A stretch of 64,000 nt of DNA, taken from the NCBI GenBank assembly GCA_910578835.1, contig CAJTSK010000003.1, positions 62,001-126,000 on the forward strand, in the 5' to 3' direction. The translations under genes were made by a program, and so were the position numbers. Under the pieces are notes generated by a model. The model did no database searches. It saw nothing but the letters and a program-made list of their open reading frames with translations, and was not told the DNA's origin. Position 1 is the first letter of the stretch. Each line of letters starts with the position of its first letter. The DNA is from an uncultured Muribaculum sp. Its GTDB lineage: Bacteria; Bacteroidota; Bacteroidia; Bacteroidales; Muribaculaceae. This document shows, one piece after another, positions 7,240-15,902 of this stretch.

Positions 7240-8433
7240 ATGAATATTCCTCATAACCAACATAAACATTTGCTTGTTTCCAATCGTGTTGCCTTTATGA
7301 TAATAGGGGTTCTTGAGGCTGCGTGGGCACCGCTTGTACCATACGTCAAGAGTTCTTTTGCAATAGACGAGGGTACTCTTGGGTTACTTATGCTGTGCAG
7401 TGGTTTTGGCTCTATCTGCGCACTTCCGCTTTCCGGCTTTCTTGTAAATCATTTTGGCGCAAAGAAGGTGGTTTATGTATCGGGATTGCTGATGGCTTTC
7501 GCATTGTTAGCAATAAGCCTGCTTATAAATATATGGCTGACAGGCGTGATGCTTATGGTTTTCGGAGGTTGCACCATCACCATTGATGTTGCGGCAAACA
7601 TGAATGGTGTTACCGTCGAGCGCATGACGGGACGGCATCTTATGTCTGGTTTTCATGGCGGCTATTCGTTGGGTACACTGATTGGTGCCGGAGCGATGAG
7701 CGTGCTGTTTACTTTGGGACTCATGCCTAAATGGGCTGTTGTTATTTGTATGGTGTTCATATTGCTTGCGCTGGTATTCGGATGTAGGGATTTGTTGCCG
7801 AAAGAAGAATTTGTGTTGTCTGACGCACCTGTTGAGAAGCTAAGAAAAAATAAATTGTATATTCCTCCTATGGTTATCGTGGTTGGATTGTTGTGCTTTA
7901 TCATGTATGCCTCGGAGGGTGCTGTGATGGGTTGGTCGGCAATATTTGTCAGTCAAGAGCGTGGCGTTGACATGTCCATGGCTGGTTTCTTCTATACGGC
8001 ATTTGCTGTATCAATGACCATTATGAGGCTCTGTGGAGACAAAACCGTAAATCGATTGGGACAAAGGTTTGTAGTGACCGGAGGAGCGTTACTCATTGCT
8101 GTCGGTTTCATGACAGTAGTACTGGTTGATAGTTCCGTTGCTGCTGTCGCCGGCTTTGTGATTGTCGGTTGCGGTGCCGCCAATGTGGTTCCTCAATTGG
8201 TTTCCTTCGCGGCACATATCAAAGGAATGGCTGTACACAACATTATCAGTTTCATTAATGCCCTTGGATATTCGGGGATACTCCTCGGTCCAGTAATAAT
8301 TGGATTCGTAGGGAAACAATATGGTTTACATATATCATTTGTCGGAATTGCTGTTTTTGTTTTAATTGTTGCGGTTGTTTCGTCTATAATATTGAAGTCC
8401 AAATGGACTATATCGCAAACTGATATAAGCTAA
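7240..8433 (+). CDS. MFS transporter
   Basis: A 397-residue membrane protein with about twelve segments and the pseudo-twofold organisation of the major facilitator superfamily. The signature between segments 2 and 3 appears as GFLVNHFGAKKVVYVSG, and the repeat in the second half as GDKTVNRLGQRFVVTGG. It resembles fucose-permease-like and DHA-type Bacteroidota carriers; the substrate cannot be told. It lies downstream of the DUF1349 pair in the same orientation, which suggests (inference) that the island handles a sugar or a small compound. I saw no strong promoter of its own. Confidence 0.8.
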   Translation: MNIPHNQHKHLLVSNRVAFMIIGVLEAAWAPLVPYVKSSFAIDEGTLGLLMLCSGFGSICALPLSGFLVNHFGAKKVVYVSGLLMAFALLAISLLINIWLTGVMLMVFGGCTITIDVAANMNGVTVERMTGRHLMSGFHGGYSLGTLIGAGAMSVLFTLGLMPKWAVVICMVFILLALVFGCRDLLPKEEFVLSDAPVEKLRKNKLYIPPMVIVVGLLCFIMYASEGAVMGWSAIFVSQERGVDMSMAGFFYTAFAVSMTIMRLCGDKTVNRLGQRFVVTGGALLIAVGFMTVVLVDSSVAAVAGFVIVGCGAANVVPQLVSFAAHIKGMAVHNIISFINALGYSGILLGPVIIGFVGKQYGLHISFVGIAVFVLIVAVVSSIILKSKWTISQTDIS

Positions 8434-8447
8434 TAATGGCTATACAA

Positions 8448-8462
8448 TTCCCCAAAAGGGGA
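8448..8462 (+). terminator. Small hairpin after the MFS gene
   Basis: TTCCCC-AAAA-GGGGA forms a short stem just after the MFS stop; no good T-tract follows. Weak candidate. Confidence 0.3.
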
Positions 8463-8520
8463 AAAGCAAAGAGCTTCACGCTTATAGAATGGATTTATTA
8501 TTTTTTCGTCATGTACCAAA

Positions 8521-9225
8521 CTAATTTCTTAATTTATTTGTTTCGATTTTTGATTCATTTTTAACGGCTTTGACCTGTTTCCCAAATATAGCCGAGGTCG
8601 AATCTGCACCGATAGTTTCTGTCAGTTTCTCGTATGCCCCGATGGTCACTGCCAGCCCCGGGTGCAGTTCATTGAGCATGACCGTAGTCACTTTGTGTTT
8701 GTCCGCAACCGTTTTCAACCGTCTGTTTTCTTTCCGGTACTCATGCCATTGTACCCAACTGATGGTAAACAGGGCAAAGAATACGAGCGTACAACCGATT
8801 CTTGCCCATGCGTAAGGGTTCTTGTGCCAGCCATCGGGGATTTTACTCCATAACAGCCTTATGGCGTTTATCGTTTTGTCGGGGCGGATTGCTTGCCACA
8901 CTTCGGATATGAAGCCTTGCCTTGGTTGCATCTTTTGCGAAGCCTGCCTGTCATTCTTCATGTGGCTTGTCAGCATTTCCAGAATCTTGTCGAGCTGTTC
9001 CTTGATAGTGAGGACACCATGCTTGCGCATATCCTTGTCGTTGGCTTCGGTATATAACCGTAAGCTCACAACCATTTCATCGCCCAATGATTTCTTATAA
9101 TCCTTGATAGCTTCTTGGCTCCCGAAAATCCCGCTGATATTTTTCGGTGTGCTACTGCTAAAGAAACGTATAACAGGCTCCAGCTTGACCGCCAGCCTTT
9201 TCAAAGCCTCGTCCCCAAAGAACAC
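8521..9225 (-). pseudogene. Membrane-anchored element protein of unknown function, probably 5'-truncated
   Basis: I do not recognise a family. The 234-residue product has a soluble N-terminal half, one membrane segment near residues 145-162 (CTLVFFALFTISWVQW) and a basic C-terminal part. The apparent start is GTG at 9225, but the same frame stays open upstream (WNIIA precedes it) until it runs into the hairpin/IS-end at 9246-9283. The true N-terminus is therefore probably lost. Its place beside mobile-element junctions suggests origin from a mobilizable element. It may still be expressed. Confidence 0.5.
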
Positions 9226-9245
9226 GGCTATTATATTCCAAAAAG

Positions 9246-9283
9246 AAAAAGGGGCTGTCTAACAATGTAGATAGCCCCTTTTT
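9246..9283. terminator. Strong hairpin containing the right copy of GGCTGTCTAACAA
   Basis: AAAAAGGGGCT (9246-9256) pairs with AGCCCCTTTTT (9273-9283), with an inner TCTA/TAGA pairing. The stem has A and T tracts on either side and could terminate on both strands. It contains the 13-bp repeat 9253-9265 that also occurs at 3029 and marks the end of the accessory island. Confidence 0.6.
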
Positions 9284-9307
9284 TTCATCGGTTTATGAAA
9301 AAATCAC

Positions 9308-9315
9308 TATATTTG
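9308..9315 (+). promoter_or_regulatory. Promoter -7 box of the M23 peptidase gene
   Basis: TATATTTG matches TAnnTTTG, 15 bp before the ATG at 9330. Confidence 0.55.
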
Positions 9316-9329
9316 CAGTGTAAGACGCA

Positions 9330-10301
9330 ATGAGCAAAAAAGTTTTTTATCGATATAACCCTGCCAATGACGAGTATGAGCGTGTCTTCCCCTCCAAGAA
9401 GGAGCGCCTTCACGGACTGATACGCAATCTGCTTTTCTGGATAGTCATCTGCGGCGCCATTTTCGGTGTCGTGTACGTACTTGTAGGCACTCCGAGAGAA
9501 AAAATGCTCCAGAGCGAAAATGAGCAGCTGCGTGCCCAGATTGACATCATGAACCGCCGTCTTGACGCTTCGATAGAGGTAATGAACGATATCACCGCGC
9601 GTGATGACAATTTTTATCGCGTAATCATGGGTGCGCAACGTGTATCGACAGCAAAACGTTATGCCGGACTTGACAACGAAAACCGCTATAACTATCTTGA
9701 CAAGCTTCCCGATGCTGAATTGATAAAAAATCTCACCCGAAAGCTCGACATACTCGACCGCCAGCTTTACACCCAGATAAAGTCATTTGACGAACTTCAG
9801 CACCTCGCCCACAACAATCAGGAAAGATTACGCCACATCCCAGCAATTCAACCTATCTCAAGCGAAAACATGAAGCAGATGGCATCGGGATATGGATACC
9901 GTCGTGACCCCATATACGGTACCAGCCGCTTCCATGAAGGACTCGACTTTGCCGCCGACCGCGGAACTCCGGTATATGCCACTGCCGAAGGCAAGGTAGT
10001 ACACGCCGGCTGGGAAGGCGGCTACGGCAATCTGGTAGAGGTGGCTCACGGCTATGGCTATGTAACCCGCTATGCCCATCTTAGCAAAATCGATGTCGTG
10101 GAGGGTCAGGAAGTAAAGCGAGGCGACAAAATAGCAGAAGTGGGCAATACAGGAAAGTCGACAGGTCACCACCTTCACTATGAAGTAAGACTTAACGGTG
10201 TCCCGCAAAATCCTATCAACTATTACTTCATGGATATCACTCCGGAAGAATATAATGAGATGATACGCCTGGCTGAAAATGCCGGACACGTTATGGACTG
10301 A
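9330..10301 (+). CDS. M23 family metallopeptidase (LytM domain)
   Basis: Envelope peptidase predicted to cut peptidoglycan cross-bridges or to regulate amidases. A single membrane segment (about residues 30-52) anchors it, and a coiled-coil region around residues 60-90 (SENEQLRAQIDIMNRRLDAS) follows. The C-terminal LytM domain has the zinc ligands HEGLD (HxxxD) and HHLHYEV (HxH), so the catalytic site is complete. This layout is common in Bacteroidota M23 proteins. The merR gene follows after 5 bp, probably in one operon. Confidence 0.9.
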   Translation: MSKKVFYRYNPANDEYERVFPSKKERLHGLIRNLLFWIVICGAIFGVVYVLVGTPREKMLQSENEQLRAQIDIMNRRLDASIEVMNDITARDDNFYRVIMGAQRVSTAKRYAGLDNENRYNYLDKLPDAELIKNLTRKLDILDRQLYTQIKSFDELQHLAHNNQERLRHIPAIQPISSENMKQMASGYGYRRDPIYGTSRFHEGLDFAADRGTPVYATAEGKVVHAGWEGGYGNLVEVAHGYGYVTRYAHLSKIDVVEGQEVKRGDKIAEVGNTGKSTGHHLHYEVRLNGVPQNPINYYFMDITPEEYNEMIRLAENAGHVMD

Positions 10302-10306
10302 CAATC

Positions 10307-10642
10307 ATGGAAAGCGGCGACAAAAAATATTACAAGATTCGCGAAGTAGCGGAGATTACCGGACTCCCCCTTTCCACCTTGCGCTTCTGGGAACAGAAAT
10401 TCACTATCATAAGACCAAGGCGTAATGAGCGCGGCACACGGTTTTACACCGCTTCCGACATCGAAAAAATCAAAATGGTCCACTTTCTGGTAAAGGAAAA
10501 AAGACTGAAACTCGAAGCTGCGCAAGAACAGTTGAAACATAACCATGACGGTGTGTCGCGCCACGCAGCTGCGGTTGACCGCCTGAAGGCTATACGAAAA
10601 GAACTTGTGGCAATGCTTGACGCCCTCAACCGTTTGCGCTGA
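10307..10642 (+). CDS. MerR-family transcriptional regulator
   Basis: Small (111 residues) DNA-binding protein with the MerR winged helix at the N-terminus: YYKIREVAEITGLPLSTLRF, then WEQKFTIIRPRRNERGTRFY. A short helix follows, without an effector domain. Such minimal MerR proteins next to M23 peptidase genes are common in Bacteroidales; the target is not known. Confidence 0.85.
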   Translation: MESGDKKYYKIREVAEITGLPLSTLRFWEQKFTIIRPRRNERGTRFYTASDIEKIKMVHFLVKEKRLKLEAAQEQLKHNHDGVSRHAAAVDRLKAIRKELVAMLDALNRLR

Positions 10643-10703
10643 CAAGAGCCGGAATCTTTATGCGTCTTGCAGTGTTATAGTATAATATTGAATCTATATA
10701 ATT

Positions 10704-11255
10704 ATGTATATCGCTTCACAGAAAAGGAAAGAAAATATCGCGGAATATCTGCTGTATATGTGGCAGATTGAAGACCTCATCCGCGCCAACAATCTTGACC
10801 TTGATAAAATAACCGAGAATATCATAAGCCGTTATAATCTTGAAGAAAAGCAGCAGAAGGAGCTGACTGAGTGGTATGAGTCGCTCATCGACATGATGCG
10901 CAGGGAGAATGTGCAGCAAAAAGGTCATCTGCAACTTAACAAAAATATCATAATCCAACTTGACGACCTTCACCATGCGCTGTTGAAAGACCCGAAATTT
11001 GCCGAATATTCAGCCGAGTTTTACAAGACACTCCCATTTATCGTCGAACTGCGCGCAAAACAGGGCGATGAAAAACTCGATGAAATCGAGACCTGCTTCA
11101 CCGCCCTGTATGGCACACTGATGTTAAGACTTCAAGGAAAAGAAATAAGCGCCGACACTCAGAAGGCGCTTACTCAAATATCACGCTTTATCGCCATGCT
11201 CGCCCACTATTACAAGCTTGACCAGGAAGACAAGCTTTGGGAAGAGAAGTCGTGA
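10704..11255 (+). CDS. DUF4924 family protein
   Basis: An all-helical cytoplasmic protein of 183 residues beginning MYIASQKRKENIAEYLLYMW, typical of the Bacteroidota family DUF4924. No catalytic motif and no known function. It follows the M23-merR pair in the same direction after a 61-bp gap. Confidence 0.75.
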   Translation: MYIASQKRKENIAEYLLYMWQIEDLIRANNLDLDKITENIISRYNLEEKQQKELTEWYESLIDMMRRENVQQKGHLQLNKNIIIQLDDLHHALLKDPKFAEYSAEFYKTLPFIVELRAKQGDEKLDEIETCFTALYGTLMLRLQGKEISADTQKALTQISRFIAMLAHYYKLDQEDKLWEEKS

Positions 11256-11278
11256 TTTTAAAATCCCGGATTTAGGGA

Positions 11279-12055
11279 TTAATCGTGGGTCACGAATTTG
11301 ATTTCGATGATTACGCGCGTATACATATTGCCGTCACGTACATAGATGTAAGCGAGACCTGACTGACGCGGACGATTATTGGTAAACTGCGCGGTCACCG
11401 TGCTACCATCAACTTCAAGGGAGACATAGCTTTCCCAACCGTTGTAGTCTATATTAATCTCGCTGCCTGTGGGGAAAGTAATTTCCTTAGGAGTCTCGGG
11501 GCTTACCCATGATGTATTAGGTCCGATTCCGTGAGTAAGCGTACATGCAATCTCATTCCATTCGGGAAGAGAGCCACGTGATACCGCCTGTATATTATAG
11601 CTCACCTTTGCACCGGTATGCTTGCCGCTTTCATCACTAATCCAGTCACTGACATACATGTTGTAATAAGAAGCATTCACGCTCAATGCTCGCTTGCCGG
11701 AGGCAAATATCTTTATGTCGCTGTCTTTAAACACCTGGTAAAATTCACCCGGAGCCACGGCAACCTCCTTGGCAAGCTGAGTAAGCATGGGTGCAGCCGT
11801 ATAACTGCCATTTCTGCCAAGAGAAGCGATTACAGCAGATGATGATGACGACGTGAAATTATCGGCATTGTTGATATAGACATTTGAATCGCCAAGTTTT
11901 GTATCACCGTTACTTTCATTCATCATATTCAGTGCGATTACCGTATCGGGCATATCATAATACATGTCATCATCGCTGCTACAAGAAGTAACAGTCATTC
12001 CGGTCAGACAGAATAGTGCCGTCATGGCGGCTGTGTGCAATCTGCAATTTTTCAT
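11279..12055 (-). CDS. Lipoprotein, DUF5036-like
   Basis: 258 residues with a lipoprotein signal ending TGMTVTSC followed by SSDDD, the usual Bacteroidales surface-export type start. The mature part is beta-rich and resembles DUF5036 proteins; I am not certain of the family. It lies 22 bp downstream of the DEAD-box helicase gene on the same strand, so co-transcription is possible. Function unknown. Confidence 0.6.
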   Translation of the reverse strand: MKNCRLHTAAMTALFCLTGMTVTSCSSDDDMYYDMPDTVIALNMMNESNGDTKLGDSNVYINNADNFTSSSSSAVIASLGRNGSYTAAPMLTQLAKEVAVAPGEFYQVFKDSDIKIFASGKRALSVNASYYNMYVSDWISDESGKHTGAKVSYNIQAVSRGSLPEWNEIACTLTHGIGPNTSWVSPETPKEITFPTGSEINIDYNGWESYVSLEVDGSTVTAQFTNNRPRQSGLAYIYVRDGNMYTRVIIEIKFVTHD

Positions 12056-12076
12056 ACAAGTAGTTATATTATTGGT

Positions 12077-13474
12077 TTATGATTCTTTTTTATTTGTGTC
12101 GCCCGAAGCACCACCCTTTTTGGCTCTGTTGTAATAGCGGCGTGGTTTCTTCTTTGACTCATGCGTATGGTCTTGCGCCACGGATGGGGAGTCAGGAGCG
12201 GCTGCAGCTGCGCCACTCTTGTTTTTATCCCGGTTACGGCGAGCGCCATTGCCACTTCGCTTGCCGCCGCCGTTTCTTGAAAAACGTCGTTTGCCGTCAC
12301 GCGAACCGCCTTTTGAAGGATTATAATCAGGAGCCTCGCCAAACTCTCCCGGTACCGGCTCCTTCCTGACTTCATAGCCGAGGAAATCCTCGATATATTT
12401 AAATTTAGACTGGTCCTTTCCCGCCACAAAAGTGACAGCCTTACCATCGGCATTGGCACGGGCGGTTCTGCCTATACGGTGTACATAATCCTCAGCCTCT
12501 CTCGGCACATCGTAATTGACGACCATGCTTATGTCATCGATATCTATACCGCGGGCGAGAATATCCGTGGCTATAAGTATGTCGATACGCCCCGAACGAA
12601 AACCGTTTATCGCATCCTCGCGAGCCGTCTGGTCAAGATCAGAATGCATCTCGGCGGCTTTCCAGCGACTTCTCCGCAAGGTAGCGGTAAGTTCCTTTAC
12701 TTTAAGTTTGGAGGAGGCAAATACAATCACCCTTTTTGAGTATCCGGAGTCAAACAAGTGTTTCAGCAGACTCTCTTTCTGCATCTCATGGCACACATAA
12801 GCCGACTGGTCGATTTTCTCGGTAGGCTTTGACACCGCAATCTTCACCTCAGCGGGGTCGTGGAGTATATTGGATGCCAGCTGCTGGATTTTACGCGGCA
12901 TAGTCGCTGAAAACATCAATGTCTGCCTGCTGGCGGGCAACTGCTTAACTATCTGCATGATGTCATCATAAAATCCCATGTCGAGCATGCGGTCAGCCTC
13001 GTCAAGCACAAAAAATTCCACTTTTGACAAGTCGACATATCCCATTTTCATGTGGGCGAGCAATCGACCGGGAGTGGCAATCACTATATCGGCACCCATC
13101 TTGAATGCCTGCTGCTGACGGGCAAACTCCTTGCCGTCAGATCCTCCATGTATGGCGAGTCCGCTTATCGGGAGATAATAAGAGAATCCTTCAAGCTGCC
13201 TGTCAATCTGTTGTGCAAGTTCGTGAGTAGGCACCATTATGACACATCTCACCCCCTTTCCTGCAGGTTCATATCCGGAAAGAAGGTCGATGACCGGAAG
13301 CAGATAGGCGGCGGTCTTGCCGGTACCGGTCTGAGCCACAGCAATCAGGTCCTTTCCGTCAAGGACTACATCGATGGCACGCTCCTGGATAGGCGTACAC
13401 TCTTCAAATTGCATGGCATCAAGCGCGTCAAGCAGGTCGTCACTCAGATTAAGTTCATCAAATCTCATTTTCAA
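12077..13474 (-). CDS. DEAD-box RNA helicase, RhlE-like
   Basis: ATP-dependent RNA helicase of 465 residues. The motifs appear in order: Q motif (CTPIQERAI), AQTGTGKT, PTHELAQQ, TPGR, DEAD, SAT, ARGIDI and HRIGRTAR. A basic Arg/Lys/Gly-rich tail of about 90 residues follows and probably binds RNA; it is typical of RhlE/CsdA-type enzymes acting in RNA remodelling and ribosome assembly at low temperature. The promoter at 13517-13524 (minus strand) fits the start. Confidence 0.93.
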   Translation of the reverse strand: MKMRFDELNLSDDLLDALDAMQFEECTPIQERAIDVVLDGKDLIAVAQTGTGKTAAYLLPVIDLLSGYEPAGKGVRCVIMVPTHELAQQIDRQLEGFSYYLPISGLAIHGGSDGKEFARQQQAFKMGADIVIATPGRLLAHMKMGYVDLSKVEFFVLDEADRMLDMGFYDDIMQIVKQLPASRQTLMFSATMPRKIQQLASNILHDPAEVKIAVSKPTEKIDQSAYVCHEMQKESLLKHLFDSGYSKRVIVFASSKLKVKELTATLRRSRWKAAEMHSDLDQTAREDAINGFRSGRIDILIATDILARGIDIDDISMVVNYDVPREAEDYVHRIGRTARANADGKAVTFVAGKDQSKFKYIEDFLGYEVRKEPVPGEFGEAPDYNPSKGGSRDGKRRFSRNGGGKRSGNGARRNRDKNKSGAAAAAPDSPSVAQDHTHESKKKPRRYYNRAKKGGASGDTNKKES

Positions 13475-13516
13475 AAAGGGAGATAACTATTGGTCTATTT
13501 ACATATTTATAGTATA

Positions 13517-13524
13517 CAAATTTA
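13517..13524 (-). promoter_or_regulatory. Promoter -7 box of the DEAD-box helicase
   Basis: TAAATTTG on the minus strand (CAAATTTA on plus), about 43 bp upstream of the helicase ATG. Confidence 0.6.
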
Positions 13525-13572
13525 CGACAAAAAAGTGAAATATAGAAACTCATCATAAATAACCAGGGCATC

Positions 13573-14024
13573 TAAGAGCGCGTCCTTAAAATTTCGAGGT
13601 CGTAGGGGTCGCAGCCTTGGAGTGGATTTTGTCATTTGTTGAAAGGAGCATACCGAGGTATGTGACTGTAAACAAGGGGCAAAATACGCCCAAGGATGCG
13701 AGACCATAGGTAACTTCATCTTACAGCAGGACAATGTGTATGTTAAAATACCGTTTATGATTTGTAGCTTTGATTTGGATTTGTTTACAAATCATACAGC
13801 TGTTTGAAAAAGAAATATAATAAATCCGTCATTCACATCCTGAAGATTCTCGGGAGGGAGCGGACAATTCCGGTCAGATTAAAAGTTACCTCTGTCCGGC
13901 GCTTTTTGGCGTATTTTGCGAGATCTCATCAGTCACGATGCCCGCATCGTTCCTTCTTCGACTCGCAAAATCTGCTCAAAATTCGCCGCCCCTACGACCC
14001 CGAAATTTTAAGGACGCGCTCTAA
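13573..14024. mobile_element. Non-coding transposon-like element (MITE) with 33-34 bp inverted ends
   Basis: Inverted ends at 13575-13608 and 13989-14022 (outside-in AGAGCGCGTCCTTAAAATTT...) match over 34 bp with one mismatch. TAA occurs on both sides (13573-13575 and 14022-14024), compatible with a 3-bp target duplication around a 446-bp element. Inside, the two halves are themselves diverged inverted copies of about 120 bp sharing GCAAAATACGCC and GTGACTG. No convincing transposase frame exists, so it would need a partner in trans. The right end lies in the methyltransferase stop codon. Confidence 0.65.
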
Positions 14025-15031
14025 TCATTGACAACCCCGTTATCGACCAATGTTTTCTTTATCTGCATTGCCACATGATATGCCAGATTAACCGGAACAG
14101 CATTGCCAATCATCTTGTAACCGTAATTCACATCCTCATATACAAATTTAAATTCATCCGGAAAACTTTGCACCCGTGCTACTTCCCTGACCGTCATGCG
14201 GCGGTACAGGTGCTCGTAACCTTCAACAAATTTTTGCAGATTCTTTTCTACCTTTACCATTTTTGGCGCCTGTGGATGTAACTGGCATTGTCGGCCACTG
14301 GCCTGAACGGTAAATCCAGGTTCATCCCAAGAACGCACCCGGTTTCGTGACATGAAAATAGGAGAATATGCACCTATAAAATATTCATTATTAGGAATCT
14401 TACAGGCATCCCCATTTGTTTTATTCTTTTCAAGAGCCGGGATGGCAGAGTCTTGCAAATCCCAAATGCACTCACGCAAAGTAGGCTTATGTTTTAAAGG
14501 AGCAGGATATTGAAAATCAGATATAGCAAGATCCTTACGGAACCCGATATAAAAGACACGGTCACGATCTTCCGGCACATCGTAATCGTTAGCATTGAGC
14601 ATTTTCAAATTCACATCATACCCTGCTTCATCAAACAATCTCATAAACCCGCTTACAGCTGCTGCATGACGTTTTGCCAACATTCCCGAAACATTTTCCG
14701 CGACAAAAAACAAAGGCTGCTTATCTCGCAGAATACGTATATATTCATAAAACAACTGTCCGCGGGCATCTTCTATACCCCGCAAAGAACCGGCTTCACT
14801 CCATGATTGACACGGAGGTCCACCTATTATTCCTGCTATGCCGTCAGGGAACTCTGAGGAAGGTATATTGCAGATATTCCCCTCTATTAAGTGTACATCA
14901 GGAAAGTTCACACGGAAAGTCGGACAAATCTTAGGGTCGATTTCATTTGCAACAATAGTCCTGAAGCCGGCTTTGTGGAAACCTAAATCCAATCCCCCCG
15001 CACCGGAAAAAAGGCTAATCAAATTCATCAC
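14021..15031 (-). CDS. C5-cytosine DNA methyltransferase, M.NgoPII/M.HaeIII type
   Basis: Protects host DNA by making 5-methylcytosine, most likely within GGCC (specificity inferred from similarity to M.NgoPII). The C5 motifs are all present: LISLFSGAGGLDLGFHKAGF (SAM site), GGPPCQSWSEAG (catalytic Cys), ENVSGML, RDRVFYIG, and GNAVPVNLA near the end. The target-recognition region contains AWDEPGFTVQASGRQCQL-like sequence (here SWDEPGFTVQASGRQCQL). At 336 residues it is full length. Its stop TAG is completed by the first base of the adjacent element at 13573-14024. It overlaps the endonuclease gene by 4 bp. Confidence 0.93.
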   Translation of the reverse strand: MMNLISLFSGAGGLDLGFHKAGFRTIVANEIDPKICPTFRVNFPDVHLIEGNICNIPSSEFPDGIAGIIGGPPCQSWSEAGSLRGIEDARGQLFYEYIRILRDKQPLFFVAENVSGMLAKRHAAAVSGFMRLFDEAGYDVNLKMLNANDYDVPEDRDRVFYIGFRKDLAISDFQYPAPLKHKPTLRECIWDLQDSAIPALEKNKTNGDACKIPNNEYFIGAYSPIFMSRNRVRSWDEPGFTVQASGRQCQLHPQAPKMVKVEKNLQKFVEGYEHLYRRMTVREVARVQSFPDEFKFVYEDVNYGYKMIGNAVPVNLAYHVAMQIKKTLVDNGVVND

Positions 15032-15876
15032 AAGGAATAGGTAATTAATTTCACATTTCGCAAGATGGCAGGATTATCAGGACTTTTAATCTGCGCATTT
15101 GAAATACAGAAGCCATTCTTCTCTTGCTGCAATTTTTCCAAATCACCGAAATTTTTCAAAGATGCGGCTTTATTTTCTCCTATAATCGCAAAAAAGTTAA
15201 ATTTCTTGCTGACATCCCTACGGTATAAGTAATCAAATACAGTGAACGGGTTTTCTATAGTCCACATGCCACGGATACGCAATGAAGTGATGCCTAACGG
15301 GTCAACCCTGTTTACCCTTCCAAGCTCTTTAGTGTCAGAAAATTCCACATCAGGAATTGTCAAGATTCCCTCTTTCAACTTTTTCCTGATACGTTCATAC
15401 GTTTCCTTACCGGCACAGTATTCGTCGCCATATACAAAGGCCAAAGAAGTCAACATTTCTCGTTCCAAAACACCGGTCACATACAGCATATCCCTCATTG
15501 CCCACGGCTCACATCTCTTGCAGGCTGTATTTATCATCTCGCTGGCTGAATACAGCTTAGCCTTGGGATAACTGCTATTGAGCGGCAATGCAGCGTTAGG
15601 CGACTCAATTTTTTTCACCTCAATAGCATCACCACCGTTCTTTAACATCGAATCCGGAGGATTATGTTGATTCCCCAAATAACTAAAGGTCTCGCTTATT
15701 TTCTTATTTCGCTTATTGATATCAGTCTCGTTGACAGTTCCGGCAAATAAATCCTTGACATATTCTTCCAATGCTGCACCCATTTGATTTGCCCTGTTAT
15801 TAGAGTCAGAATATTCCTTTAGCATATATTGGGGAGCATTTACTATCTCAATGATTGCGTCGACTATATTTCTCAT
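15028..15876 (-). CDS. Type II restriction endonuclease, NgoPII family
   Basis: Partner of the methyltransferase at 14021. The protein matches the NgoPII family (GGCC cutter) from the N-terminus: MRNIVDAII, SNNRANQMGAALEEYVKDLF, FSYLGNQHNPPDSMLKNGGD, AIEVKKIES (the D...ExK-type catalytic segment) and ELGRVNRVDPLGITSLRIRG. I choose the start at 15876 (MRNIVDAII), which matches the family; an in-frame ATG 30 bp upstream would overlap the preceding gene. Intact and about 282 residues. The pair is more AT-rich than its neighbours, suggesting transfer. Confidence 0.9.
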   Translation of the reverse strand: MRNIVDAIIEIVNAPQYMLKEYSDSNNRANQMGAALEEYVKDLFAGTVNETDINKRNKKISETFSYLGNQHNPPDSMLKNGGDAIEVKKIESPNAALPLNSSYPKAKLYSASEMINTACKRCEPWAMRDMLYVTGVLEREMLTSLAFVYGDEYCAGKETYERIRKKLKEGILTIPDVEFSDTKELGRVNRVDPLGITSLRIRGMWTIENPFTVFDYLYRRDVSKKFNFFAIIGENKAASLKNFGDLEKLQQEKNGFCISNAQIKSPDNPAILRNVKLITYSL

Positions 15877-15902
15877 ATTTCCGTTATTACATGCAAAGAT
15901 AG

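Noticed and set aside
3029..9265. 13-bp direct repeats as attL/attR of an integrated element
   Set aside because: A third diverged copy occurs inside at 3527, the only integrase is a fragment, and the right copy is part of a hairpin; IS ends explain them better.
13804..14031. 75-codon frame inside the transposon-like element
   Set aside because: It crosses the inverted end and is not supported by composition; the opposite arm has no matching frame.
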